The position numbers and the translations under genes were made by a program. From NCBI RefSeq assembly GCF_016862075.1, contig NZ_BOMG01000057.1, positions 1 to 64,000 of the forward strand: a stretch of 64,000 bases of DNA, in the 5' to 3' direction. The notes beneath the pieces were generated by a model, which worked only from the letters and a program-made list of their open reading frames with translations, was not told where the DNA came from and searched no databases. Each line of letters starts with the position of its first letter. The first letter of the stretch is position 1. This DNA comes from Actinoplanes couchii. GTDB taxonomy: Bacteria; Actinomycetota; Actinomycetes; Mycobacteriales; Micromonosporaceae. Positions 32,312-41,215 of the stretch are shown piece by piece.

Positions 32312-33516
32312 ACGGCGACCTCCATACGGGCGGCGCCGACCGTGGCGTACACCTCGGTGAGGCGTTCCGCGACGCGCGGCCACGAGTAGGTGGCGGTGGC
32401 CCGGTCGGCGGCTGCCGCGGCGTACCCGAATCGTCGTGCCTCGTCGCCCAGCAACCGCCGTAACGCGGTCGCCAGGCTCCGGGGATCCCGGGGTGGGACG
32501 AGGTCGCCGGTGACGCCTTCGACGACGGTGTCGGTGAGGCCGCCGACCGCGGTGGCCACCACCGGCACGCCGCAGGCCATCGCCTCCAGCGGGGTGAGCC
32601 CGAACGGCTCGTACCAGGGTGTCGCGGCGACCACGTCGGCGGACCGGTACCAGTCGGGCATCTCGGCGGCGGGCACCGCACCGGCCAGCAGCACCCGGTC
32701 GGCGACCCGGCAGTGCTCGGCGAGGGCGAGGAGCCGGCGGGCGTACGGGTCGGCGGCCAGCCGTTCCGGTGGCGGCCCGCCGACGACGACGAGTTCGGCG
32801 CCGGGCACCGCGGAGAGGGCCCGGATACCGTCCTCGACGCCCTTGCGTGGGACCAGCCGGGCCACGGTGAGCACCCGGTGACGTCCGGGGTGCCGCGGGA
32901 CGGCCGGGCCGTACGGATGGAACCGCCCGGTGTCGACTCCGGACGGCACCAGCACCATCCGGGACCGGGGCACACCCATCCGGAGCAGTTCGCCGATCTC
33001 GTCGCGGCACTGGACGACGATCCGGTCGGCGCTGGTGCCGAGTAGTCGTTCGCAGGCGATGCGCTGCTCCGGGCTGGTGTCGGCGGCGCCCTGGTGACGG
33101 CGTTTGACGGTGCCCAGGGCGTGGAACGTCTGAACCACCGGCACCGTGCAGGCCCGGCCGGCTTCCAGGGCGGCGATCCCGCTCATCCAGAAGTGGGCGT
33201 GTGCCACGTCCGGGCGCCACCGGTCCCGCCAGTCGGCGGTCAGCCACGCGGCGAACTCCGCCATGTGCGGCAGCAGCTCGTCCTTGGGCAGTTCGACGGC
33301 CGGGCCGGCGGGGACGTGCACCACCTCGGCCCGCTCCCCCATCGGCACCACCTCGGGGGTCACCGGATCGGCGCGCCGGGTGTAGACGCGTACCTCGTGG
33401 CCCTGTCCGGCGAGCGTGCCGGCCAGGGCGGCGACGTGGGTGTTCTGGCCGCCGGCGTCCACGTCGCCGAGGGCGGCGAGCGGACTGGCGTGTTCCGAGA
33501 TCAGCGCGATCCGCAT
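32308..33516 (-). CDS. GT4-family glycosyltransferase
   Basis: 402 aa GT-B enzyme. N-terminal: LISEHASPLAALGDVDAGGQNTHVAALAG (the DxGGQxxHV acceptor loop of sucrose-synthase/MshA-type enzymes), HFWMSG; C-terminal: VLTVARLVPRKGVEDGI, and EPFGLTPLEAMACGVPVV with the ExxGxxxxE donor motif. It would transfer a sugar from a nucleotide donor to the growing glycan. It overlaps gmhA on its 3' side and, by 16 bp, the next glycosyltransferase on its 5' side. Confidence 0.92.
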   Translation of the reverse strand: MRIALISEHASPLAALGDVDAGGQNTHVAALAGTLAGQGHEVRVYTRRADPVTPEVVPMGERAEVVHVPAGPAVELPKDELLPHMAEFAAWLTADWRDRWRPDVAHAHFWMSGIAALEAGRACTVPVVQTFHALGTVKRRHQGAADTSPEQRIACERLLGTSADRIVVQCRDEIGELLRMGVPRSRMVLVPSGVDTGRFHPYGPAVPRHPGRHRVLTVARLVPRKGVEDGIRALSAVPGAELVVVGGPPPERLAADPYARRLLALAEHCRVADRVLLAGAVPAAEMPDWYRSADVVAATPWYEPFGLTPLEAMACGVPVVATAVGGLTDTVVEGVTGDLVPPRDPRSLATALRRLLGDEARRFGYAAAAADRATATYSWPRVAERLTEVYATVGAARMEVAV

Positions 33517-34421
33517 GTCTCCTCCTCCAGCAGGCGGTCCCAGTCGGCGAGGAACCGGTCGAGCCCGTAGCGGACGGCGGACACCTGGCGGGCCCGTTCG
33601 CCGAGGCGGGCGGCCTCGTCCGGTTCGTCGATCAGCCACTGGGCGGCTTCGATCAGGGTGTCCACCCGGGTGGACAGGATTCCGGCGCCCGGCGGGACGG
33701 CGGCGACGGCTTCGGTGGTGGCCAGGCCGAGCACCGGCATGCCCATCCGCATCGCCTCGATCAGGCTCAGCCCGAGCGACGTCCACCGGCACAGGTGCAG
33801 GTACGCGCGACGTCGCGCCAGTTCCCGGTGCATCTCGTGCTGGGGCGGGTCGTCGTGCACGGTGACCCCGGCCAGCCCGGTGACACCCATCCCGAACACG
33901 TCGACCGGAGCCACACCGGTGAACCGGCCGAACAGGTCGGTGCCGGTGACCCGGCCGCGGCGGACCGGCTCGTTGGTGACGATCGCGAGACGTTCCTGTT
34001 CGCCGGTCCAGCGGGCGGCCGGTTCGGGCACGCCGTGCTCGACGACAGCGGTCCGGGTGTCCCCGCAGTCCCAGAAAAGGTCGTTGAAGTCGGTGACGTG
34101 CACGATCAGCACGTCGTCCCGGTCGGCGAGCGGATGCCTGGTGTTCGGCACGTCGCCCTTCGGGGTGTTGTGCTCGACGTAGATCACCGGCACGTGCGGC
34201 GGGATCAGATCGAGTTCGCCGGGCCGCTGCGCGATCGCCACGTCGACGTCGCCGATCAGGTCGAGCCGGGTCTCCTCCACCGAGGACGGCCAGTCGAAGG
34301 TCCGGGCCCGGCCGCGGCCCCACTCGTCGCGGGAGTCGTTGACCGGCACCAGATACCGGTGTTTGCCCTGGACGAACGAGGTCGTCCAGGAGCCGTGCAC
34401 GTGCCAGATCAGGATGTTCAC
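33501..34421 (-). CDS. Glycosyltransferase (GT-B, GT4/GT1-like)
   Basis: 306 aa with GTG start in a GTGA overlap. The N-terminal half is short and unusual (NILIWHVHGSWTTSFVQGKHRYLVPVND, then VPVIYVEHNTPKGDVPNTRHPL); the C-terminal half has LHLCRWTSLGLSLIEAMRMGMPVLGLATTEAVAAV, the donor-binding signature of GT4-type enzymes. The VNILIWHVHGSWTTSFV start and HNTP motif recur in glycosyltransferases of actinobacterial carbamoyl-heptose clusters as I remember them. It is probably the second or third sugar-adding step. Confidence 0.8.
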   Translation of the reverse strand: MNILIWHVHGSWTTSFVQGKHRYLVPVNDSRDEWGRGRARTFDWPSSVEETRLDLIGDVDVAIAQRPGELDLIPPHVPVIYVEHNTPKGDVPNTRHPLADRDDVLIVHVTDFNDLFWDCGDTRTAVVEHGVPEPAARWTGEQERLAIVTNEPVRRGRVTGTDLFGRFTGVAPVDVFGMGVTGLAGVTVHDDPPQHEMHRELARRRAYLHLCRWTSLGLSLIEAMRMGMPVLGLATTEAVAAVPPGAGILSTRVDTLIEAAQWLIDEPDEAARLGERARQVSAVRYGLDRFLADWDRLLEEETCGSR

Positions 34422-35992
34422 GCGGCCACCTCGCCGTGGATCGGTCGTGGGACGGTGACGCCGAGCAGGCGTACCGCGGTGCGGACGTCGTCCGGGCCGA
34501 CCCCGGACAGACAGGGGTGACCGGGGACCGGGCAGCGGGTGGCCCGGGTGTCGCGACAGGGGGCGGCCGGGTCGCCGAGGCGGACGGCCGGAACCCGGTA
34601 GGGCCCCCAGCGTCCGTACGGCACGGTCGGGGCGTACAGGCTGATCACCGGTGTCCCGACCGCCGCGGCCAGGTGGGCCGGGCCGGTGTTCCCGGTGATC
34701 AGGACGGCCGCGCCGGCGATCAGCGTGGCCAGGCCGGACAGTGTCATCGGGCCGGCGTCGTGCCCGGCGTCCCCGGCGACGAAGGCGGCCAGCCGCCGCT
34801 CCCCCGGCCCGCCGGTGACGATCACCCGGTGCCCGTCGGCGGCGAGCGCGGCGACGATCGCGCGCAGGTTCTCCGGCGGGCAGGACCGGGCCTCGCAGCT
34901 CGCGCCCGGATGAACCACCAGGTGGTCGCCGCGCGGCGCCGGGGGCACGGTCACCCGCAGACGGCCGTCGTCGTCGGTGGGAAGAGCGAACCCCGCGGCG
35001 GCCGCGACACTGCGGGCCCGTTCCGGTTCGGGCAGTTGCTGCGGTACGCGATGCCGAACGTCCAGCAGCGACCCCGGATAGTCGTCGCTGATCGCGGTGA
35101 TCCGGCCGATGCCCGCCATCCGCAGCAGCAGCGCCAGTGGCAGCGCCGACTGATGGAACGAGGTGAAGACGACGGCCTCGTCCGCGCCGATCCCGCGCAG
35201 CCGTTCGACGAGCGCCCGCATCTCCGCGTCGTCGACCGCCTGCGGTTCCGGGTCGATCCACGGCAGCCGCTGTTCGACGATCTCGTCCACGCCGGGAAGC
35301 AGGTCAGCGGCGGCCCGCCCGCGCGGCCCGCACAGCAGCACCACACGCTCTGCCCCGGCCGCCAGGGCCCGGATCGCCGGCCCGGTGACCAGCACGTCCC
35401 CCACCGAATCGGCCCGGACCGCGAGAACGGTTCCCCGGGATCCCGCCGGCACCGGTTGCAGCAACGCCTCGTGGGCCAGGATCAGGTCGGCCGCTCCGGC
35501 CAGGTCAGCGGCCTGGAAAGGGGCGGCGGCGATCTCCTCGCTCCGGGTGATCGCGGTGGGCACCAGGATGCCGGCGGCCCCGGCGGCGAGGGCGGCGTCC
35601 ATGTCCCGGCCGATGTCCCCGACCACGACGCAGCGCGCGGCGACGGTCCCGAGCGCGGTCGCGGCGGCTTCGACCAGGCCGGGCGCGGGTTTGCGGCACC
35701 GGCAGCCGTCGTCCTCGCCGTGCGGGCACACCTGCCAGTCGTCGAACGGCCCGAGCAACTCCTCGACCCGCCGGTTGACCGCCGTGAGTTGTTCAGCGCC
35801 GAACCGCCCGCGGGCCAGCCCCGACTGATTGGTGACGACCCCGAGCCGGAACCCGGCGGCCCGCAACCGGTCGAGCGCGGCCCGGGCGCCGGGCATCGGC
35901 ACGACCTTCGCCGGATCACCGTTGTAGGGCACGTCCACGACGAGGGTCCCGTCCCGGTCGAAGAGCACCGCGTCGAAGAGCCGCCCGCTCAC
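34418..35992 (-). CDS. GmhB-type heptose bisphosphate phosphatase fused to a GT9 glycosyltransferase
   Basis: 524 aa. Residues 1-180 are an HAD-IIIA phosphatase: LFDRDGTLV (Asp12, Asp14), VVTNQSGLARG, the Zn loop CPHGEDDGCRC (Cys89, His91, Cys97, Cys99) and VGDIGRDMDAA, i.e. D-glycero-D-manno-heptose-1,7-bisphosphate 7-phosphatase. Residues 188-524 are a GT9 domain: VLAVRADSVGDVLVTGPAIRAL, VVHPGASCEARSCPPENLRAI, LITGNTGPAHLAAAVGTPVISLYAP. The fusion ties an ADP-heptose precursor enzyme to a heptosyltransferase-like domain. It is coupled by 4-nt overlaps to both neighbours. Confidence 0.92.
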   Translation of the reverse strand: MSGRLFDAVLFDRDGTLVVDVPYNGDPAKVVPMPGARAALDRLRAAGFRLGVVTNQSGLARGRFGAEQLTAVNRRVEELLGPFDDWQVCPHGEDDGCRCRKPAPGLVEAAATALGTVAARCVVVGDIGRDMDAALAAGAAGILVPTAITRSEEIAAAPFQAADLAGAADLILAHEALLQPVPAGSRGTVLAVRADSVGDVLVTGPAIRALAAGAERVVLLCGPRGRAAADLLPGVDEIVEQRLPWIDPEPQAVDDAEMRALVERLRGIGADEAVVFTSFHQSALPLALLLRMAGIGRITAISDDYPGSLLDVRHRVPQQLPEPERARSVAAAAGFALPTDDDGRLRVTVPPAPRGDHLVVHPGASCEARSCPPENLRAIVAALAADGHRVIVTGGPGERRLAAFVAGDAGHDAGPMTLSGLATLIAGAAVLITGNTGPAHLAAAVGTPVISLYAPTVPYGRWGPYRVPAVRLGDPAAPCRDTRATRCPVPGHPCLSGVGPDDVRTAVRLLGVTVPRPIHGEVAA

Positions 35993-37038
35993 CGGCGGAC
36001 CCCGCCCCCGGGGATCGTGATCGCGGTGGTCGGGGCGGTCACCCGCAGCGGGCCGCCGGGGGTGTCACGCAGCGGCCGCGCCCCCGTCCAGCGGAACCAG
36101 CCGCGCACCCAGTGGGCGATCGCCAGCGGCGGGATGACCGCGCTGGTCAGCAGCATGGTGGTGACCTCGCGACGGTCCCGCGGGCCGGGTGCGATGCGGG
36201 CGGCGGCGAACTCGGCGGTGCCGGCCGCCCATCCCGCGGCGGCCACGGCTCCGGCCACCGTCCAGGCCCGGGAGCGGCGACCGCCGACGGCCCGGACCGC
36301 GGCGATCGCGACGGCGGTGACGAGGCAGGCGGTGATCGCGGCGTGCCGGGAGCGGCGGCCCGGCGGGATGTCGAGCAGGGTGCGCCACCGGGGGCCGTAC
36401 AGGCGGCGCAGCAGGGCGTCGTCGCTGTTGCCGCGCTGGGTGCGGAGGCTGACGACGCTGTTCTCCGGACGTACCGGATGGGCTATCGATCGTGAACCGA
36501 CCGCCAACCGCCAACCGGCGCGCTGAACCCGGTGGGCCAGCTCGGCATCCTCCCGGAAGGCGCGCGGCAGGCGCTCGTCGAAACCACCGGTGCGGATCAA
36601 CGCCGCCCGGCGGTAGGCCATGTCAGCGGTGATCCAGCGGCCGTCGGCCAGCCCGGCGGTGACACGTTCCCAGTCGGTGGGGCGGCGGCCGGACGGCAGC
36701 GGCACCCACACCCGGCCCTGCACTCCCCCGGTCCGGGGCGGCGCCGACCGCAGGTCGTCCTGGAGACGGGCGATCCAGTCCGGTTCGGGGATCACGTCGT
36801 CGTCCAGGAAGGCGATCCACTCGTGCTTCGCCGCCTGCCAGCCCCGGTTGCGGGCGGCGGCCGGCCCGGCGGCGGACCCGGCGACCATCCGGGCCGGCGG
36901 TGGGAGGTCGAGCGGGACCGCGCGGTCCGGCCGGTCGTCCACCACGATCAGTTCCACCCGGGCGGGCAGCGGGCCCAGCGCCTCCAGCAGGGTTCGCAGG
37001 CAGGTCCGCCCGAGAGTGGGGACGACGATGCTGATCAC
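35989..37038 (-). CDS. GT2 glycosyltransferase with C-terminal membrane helices
   Basis: 349 aa, GTG start in a GTGA overlap with the carbamoyltransferase. GT-A core: ISIVVPTLGRTCLRTLLEAL, VVDDRPDRAVPL, AARNRGWQAAKHEWIAFLDDDVIPEPDW (donor DxD), GGFDERLPRAFREDAELAHRVQRAG (catalytic ED). Residues 235-320 contain about three hydrophobic helices (ITACLVTAVAIAAVRAV, WTVAGAVAAAGWAAGTAEF, MLLTSAVIPPLAIAHWV), so it acts at the membrane, possibly on a lipid-linked acceptor or before export. Confidence 0.88.
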   Translation of the reverse strand: MISIVVPTLGRTCLRTLLEALGPLPARVELIVVDDRPDRAVPLDLPPPARMVAGSAAGPAAARNRGWQAAKHEWIAFLDDDVIPEPDWIARLQDDLRSAPPRTGGVQGRVWVPLPSGRRPTDWERVTAGLADGRWITADMAYRRAALIRTGGFDERLPRAFREDAELAHRVQRAGWRLAVGSRSIAHPVRPENSVVSLRTQRGNSDDALLRRLYGPRWRTLLDIPPGRRSRHAAITACLVTAVAIAAVRAVGGRRSRAWTVAGAVAAAGWAAGTAEFAAARIAPGPRDRREVTTMLLTSAVIPPLAIAHWVRGWFRWTGARPLRDTPGGPLRVTAPTTAITIPGGGVRR

Positions 37039-38654
37039 CGGCCGGCCCCGGTGGCCCTCGGGACGGCGAACGGGCCGAGGGCCAGCAGGTCGACCGGGGC
37101 CGAGCCGAAGATCTCCAGGGCCTCCCGCGGGGTGTCGGCCATCGGGCGACCGGCCGTGTTCAGCGACGTGTTGACCACCACCGGCAGCCCGGTGAGCTGC
37201 TCGAACGTCTCCAGCATCGCGGCGACGAGCGGTTCGTCCTCGCGGTGCACGGTCTGCACGCGGGCGGTGCCGTCCACGTGGGTGACGGCCGGGATCCGGT
37301 CCCGCCAGCCGGGTCTGACCCGGTGCACGAAGAGCATGTACGGGCTGGGGTAGACGCCGTCGAAGACGTCGTGGAAACGTTCGGCGCGGACCATCGGGGC
37401 GATCGGGCGGAACTGTTCGCGGCCCTTGACGTCGTTCATCCGGGTCTGGGTGTCCCGGTCGCCGGGGTGGGCGAGCAGCGAGCGGTGCCCGAGGGCGCGC
37501 GGCCCGTACTCGCTGCGCCCCTGGTACCAGGCGACGATGCCGTTGCCGGCCAGCACCCGGGCGGCCTCGGCGGCGATCGATTCCGGCCGGTGGTAGGGCA
37601 CCGCGGCCCGCCGCAGTTCGGCTTCCAGTTCGTCGTCGGTCCAGCCGCGGCCGAGGGCGGCGGTGGTGAACGGGACCACCTCCTCGCCGAGTGCCAGGGC
37701 GGCGCCGAGGGCGGTGCCGGCGTCCCCGGCGGCGGGTTGCACCCACACCCGGTCGAACGGTCCCTCAGCGGCGACCCGGGCGTTGGCGACGCAGTTCAGC
37801 GCGGTCCCGCCGGCCATGGTCAAGGTCCGCAGACCCCCGGAGGCGTGGTACGTCCACCGGGCCAGCTCCAGCATCACCTCCTCCAGGCGCACCTGGACGC
37901 TCGAGGCCAGGTCGGCGTGGGCGTCGGTCATCTCCTCGCCGTCGGCACGCTTCTTGGCGAGGGCGTCCCAGTCGATGCGCTCGATGGTGAAGCCACCGTC
38001 GCCGGTGGGCCGGACCAGCTCGCGGAGCAGGCCGAGGTGCCGTGGGGTGCCGTACGAGGCGAGGGCCATCACCTTGTACTCGTCGCTGGAGTGCAGGAAG
38101 CCCAGGTGCCGGGTGAGGTCCTCGTAGAGCAGGCCGAGCGAGTGCGGCAGTTCCTGTCCGCGCAGCACCTCCAGCCGCCCGCCGCGGTAGGCGCCGGCCA
38201 GGTGGCTGGCGGATTCGCCGCGGCCGTCGAGGACCAGGACGGCGTTGTCCTCGGGCACGCTGAGCCCGGCGGACGCCGCGTGCGCGACGTGGTGCGGCAC
38301 GAACCGGACCCGGTCCGGGTCGAGTCCGGGCAGCGCGGTGGCCAGGAACGCGGGCGCCCGCCGGGCGTAGTCGACACGCAGGTGGTCCCACGGGTCGCCG
38401 GCCACCTCGTCGCGGCAGAGCGCCGGGTCGAACGAGTAGGCGACCGCGTCGAGGTCCTCCGGGCGCAGTCCGGCTTCGGTCAGGCACCAGGCGGCGGCGA
38501 GCTCCGGCAGTTCCCACGCGGCGAACGGCACCGGTCGCTTGCCGTGCTTGCGGCGGCTGAACCGTTCCTCTTCGGCGGCGGCCACCACCCGTCCGTCGAC
38601 GATCACCGCCGCCGACGGGTCGTGGAAGATCGCGTTGATCCCGAGAACTCGCAT
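37035..38654 (-). CDS. NodU/CmcH-type O-carbamoyltransferase
   Basis: 539 aa. The N-terminal Kae1-like domain begins GINAIFHDPSAA, contains EEERFSRRKHGKR and the metal-binding pair in PHHVAHAASA (His121, His125), DGRGE and GGTALNCVAN; the C-terminal YrdC-like carbamoyladenylate domain begins near 370 with SEYGPRALGHRSLLA and ends VVNTSLN. It transfers carbamoyl from carbamoyl phosphate to a sugar hydroxyl. The first gene of the heptose operon. ATG at 38654 matches family starts, but a GTG at 38699 with GGAGAA 6 nt upstream would add 15 residues and may be the true start. Confidence 0.92.
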   Translation of the reverse strand: MRVLGINAIFHDPSAAVIVDGRVVAAAEEERFSRRKHGKRPVPFAAWELPELAAAWCLTEAGLRPEDLDAVAYSFDPALCRDEVAGDPWDHLRVDYARRAPAFLATALPGLDPDRVRFVPHHVAHAASAGLSVPEDNAVLVLDGRGESASHLAGAYRGGRLEVLRGQELPHSLGLLYEDLTRHLGFLHSSDEYKVMALASYGTPRHLGLLRELVRPTGDGGFTIERIDWDALAKKRADGEEMTDAHADLASSVQVRLEEVMLELARWTYHASGGLRTLTMAGGTALNCVANARVAAEGPFDRVWVQPAAGDAGTALGAALALGEEVVPFTTAALGRGWTDDELEAELRRAAVPYHRPESIAAEAARVLAGNGIVAWYQGRSEYGPRALGHRSLLAHPGDRDTQTRMNDVKGREQFRPIAPMVRAERFHDVFDGVYPSPYMLFVHRVRPGWRDRIPAVTHVDGTARVQTVHREDEPLVAAMLETFEQLTGLPVVVNTSLNTAGRPMADTPREALEIFGSAPVDLLALGPFAVPRATGAGR

Positions 38655-38815
38655 GGGGCGGCGGATACCCCTGGTTCGGCCGACTACTCGCTCGATCACC
38701 GACTTCTCCGGAAAGCTTCAAAATCAACACTGAGCTGGAAAGATACTTGTCATCCTCAAGTGGATATTTGTTGCCCGTAAAGTTTTATCGGCGGCAGCGC
38801 GGGAAGCCTGCGCGC

Positions 38816-40222
38816 ATGTATGAAGCCGCTCAGTTCATCGACGGACGTTGGTCTGCCGGCACCTCCGGACGTGTCCTGACCGTCACGGATCCCCGCGACG
38901 ACACCCCGGTCACCCGGATGCCGGTCTCCGGCGCGGACGAGGTGGCGGCGGCGGTCCGGGCCGCGCGGGGTGCCGCCCCGGCCTGGGCCCGGACCTCCCC
39001 CTCGGCCCGGGCCGGCGCGCTGCACGCCGCCGCGACCGCGATCGAGGCGGCGGCCGGTGAGCTGGCCGGGATCATGGCCGCCGAGATGGGCAAACCGGTC
39101 GCCGACGCGCAAGACTCGATCATGGCCGGGGTGGGCACCCTGCGGCAGTACGCCGAACTCGGCCCCACCCATCGCGGCCGCACCCTGGCCGGGGACGACG
39201 CGGCGATCGACCTGATGGCGTTCCGTCCCCGCGGGGTGGTCGCGGTGATCACGCCGTGGAACGATCCGGTCGCCGTCGCCTGCGGACTGCTCGGCGCGGC
39301 CCTGGTCACCGGCAACACGGTGGTCCACAAACCCAGCGAGCGCACCCCGGCGACCGGCTGGCGGCTGGCCGGACTGGTCGCCCCGCACGTACCGCCGGGG
39401 GTGCTGAACGTGGTGCACGGTGACGGCCCGGTCGGCGCCGCCCTGGCCGCGTCGCCGGTGGACGTGGTCGCGCACGTCGGCTCCACGCCGGCCGGCCGGT
39501 CGATCGCCGCGGCGTGCGCCGGCACCGGGGCGAAGGCGCTGCTGGAGAACGGTGGCAGCGACCCGCTGATCGTCGACGCCGGGGTGGATCCGCAGTGGGC
39601 GGCCGGGCAGGCTGCGCTCGGCGCGTTCGCGAACTCGGGCCAGATCTGCGTGGCCGTCGAGCGGATCTACGTGCACCGGGATGTCGCGGAGGCGTTCACC
39701 GACGCGCTGACCGCCGAGGCCGCGGCCTGGGGTGAACGGATCGGGCCGCTGGTCGACCGGCGGCTGCGTGACACCGTGCACGCGCAGGTGAGCGCCGCGG
39801 TCCGGGCCGGCGCGACCGCGCTGCACGGCGGACAGATCCCGGCCGGGGCGGGCGCCTGGTATCCGCCGACGGTCCTCACCGGCTGCGCCGACGACATGGC
39901 GGTGATGCGCGAGGAGACCTTCGGGCCGGTCGCCGCGACGGCCGTGGTCGAGTCCTTCGAGGAGGCTCTGACCAGGGCTTCCGACTCGCCGTACGGGCTG
40001 GCGGCCACCGTGCTCACCGCTTCGATGAGCCACGCCCAGCGCGCCTGGCGGGAACTGCCGGCGGGCACCGTGAAGATCAATGCGGTCTTCGGCGGCGCCC
40101 CCGGCGGTTCCGCGCACCCGCGCCGGGCCAGCGGGCAGGGTTTCGGTTACGGCCCGGAACTCCTGGACGAGATGACCGCGGTCACCGCCGCCCACCTGGA
40201 GGCGCCACCTACCGGCTGGTGA
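38816..40222 (+). CDS. Aldehyde dehydrogenase family protein
   Basis: 468 aa, slightly short for the family. NAD(P) and catalytic motifs: ITPWNDPVAVACGLLGAALVTGNTVVHKPSERTP, general base Glu in LLENGGSDPLIV (about 243, in place of the usual LELGG), nucleophile Cys about 278 in NSGQICVAVERIYV, and EETFGPVAATAVVESF. It should oxidise an aldehyde to the acid (succinate-semialdehyde/lactaldehyde-type). It is divergent from the heptose operon across about 160 bp and overlaps the end of the convergent LLM gene by 14 bp. Confidence 0.9.
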   Translation: MYEAAQFIDGRWSAGTSGRVLTVTDPRDDTPVTRMPVSGADEVAAAVRAARGAAPAWARTSPSARAGALHAAATAIEAAAGELAGIMAAEMGKPVADAQDSIMAGVGTLRQYAELGPTHRGRTLAGDDAAIDLMAFRPRGVVAVITPWNDPVAVACGLLGAALVTGNTVVHKPSERTPATGWRLAGLVAPHVPPGVLNVVHGDGPVGAALAASPVDVVAHVGSTPAGRSIAAACAGTGAKALLENGGSDPLIVDAGVDPQWAAGQAALGAFANSGQICVAVERIYVHRDVAEAFTDALTAEAAAWGERIGPLVDRRLRDTVHAQVSAAVRAGATALHGGQIPAGAGAWYPPTVLTGCADDMAVMREETFGPVAATAVVESFEEALTRASDSPYGLAATVLTASMSHAQRAWRELPAGTVKINAVFGGAPGGSAHPRRASGQGFGYGPELLDEMTAVTAAHLEAPPTGW

Positions 40223-41165
40223 GGCGGCCGCGCAGGTCGGTGGCGAAGAAGTCGAGGAAGCCGTCCGGGTCCGGGCCGGCGTTCATCAGGACCACATGAT
40301 CAAAACCGGCCTCGCGGTACGACGTGACAGCCTCCGCGTACGCCGCGGGATCCGGCCCGACGACGAAGTTGGCGCGGATGTCGTCCTCGGTGACCGTCGC
40401 CGACGCCGCCTCGAAGTTGACCGGGTTGGGCAGCTCGGCCATCACCTTCCAGCCGGTGACCGCCCAGCGGGTGGTGCGGTGCGCCTCCCGGACGGCCGCC
40501 TCCTCGTCCGGCGCCCACGCCACGGCCACCTCCGCGTACCGCGGCCCCTTGCCGCCCTTCTCCACGAACGTGTTCACCAGCTCGGCGTCCGGGTCGGTGG
40601 CGAACAGCCCGCTGCCGTGGGTGGCGGCCAGTTCGGCGGCACGCGGGCCCCCGGCGGCCACCGCGATGGCCGGCAACTCGGGCGGCAGGTCGAACACCCG
40701 GGCGTCCTCCAGGCGCAGATACCGTCCGTCGTACGACCGGTAACCGCCCTGCCAGAGCAGGTTGATGATGTCGAGCGCCTCCCGCAGACGCTCGTGCCGT
40801 TCGTCGACACTGCCGAAACCCTGGCCGACGACGTGCTCGTTGAGCCGTTCGCCGGAGCCGACACCGAGCGTGAACCGGCCGTCGGACAGCAGCGCCAGGG
40901 TGGCGGCGGCCTGCGCGATGATCGCCGGGTGGTAGCGGACGGTCGGGCAGGTCACCCCGGTGGCCAGGCCGAGCGTCTCGGTCCGGGCGGCGATGGCGCT
41001 CAGCACGTTCCACGCGAACGGCGAGTGCCCCTGCACGTCCAGCCAGGGGTGGAAGTGGTCGCTGATCTCCACGAAATCGAACCCGGCCTGCTCGGCGCGT
41101 ACCGCCTGCCGGACCAGTTCCTGGGGGCCGAAGGCCTCGGCCGCGAGCTTGTATCCGATCCTCAT
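40209..41165 (-). CDS. LLM-class F420-dependent oxidoreductase (TIGR03557/Fgd-like)
   Basis: 318 aa (beta/alpha)8 flavin-type oxidoreductase. GYKLAAEAFGPQELVRQAVRAEQAGFDFVEISDHFHPW, ATGVTCPTVRYHPAIIAQAAATLALLSDGRFTLGVGSGERLNEHVVG and the C-terminal VVGPDPAAYAEAV match the group containing F420-dependent glucose-6-phosphate dehydrogenase and its relatives. The substrate is uncertain. Presence of F420 enzymes supports an actinobacterial host. It starts 50 bp from the divergent folP2-like gene. Confidence 0.9.
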   Translation of the reverse strand: MRIGYKLAAEAFGPQELVRQAVRAEQAGFDFVEISDHFHPWLDVQGHSPFAWNVLSAIAARTETLGLATGVTCPTVRYHPAIIAQAAATLALLSDGRFTLGVGSGERLNEHVVGQGFGSVDERHERLREALDIINLLWQGGYRSYDGRYLRLEDARVFDLPPELPAIAVAAGGPRAAELAATHGSGLFATDPDAELVNTFVEKGGKGPRYAEVAVAWAPDEEAAVREAHRTTRWAVTGWKVMAELPNPVNFEAASATVTEDDIRANFVVGPDPAAYAEAVTSYREAGFDHVVLMNAGPDPDGFLDFFATDLRGRLTSR

Positions 41166-41215
41166 GACGCCCCGGTTCCCACGGATGAGCGGGGCAAACG
41201 CTGCTGTTAGGGTCG

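Noticed and set aside
28661..38699. A complete antibiotic biosynthetic cluster (bleomycin-like sugar genes)
   Set aside because: The carbamoyltransferase, HldE-like and GT9 genes recall sugar genes of bleomycin-type clusters, but no NRPS, PKS or other scaffold gene lies on either side within the window.
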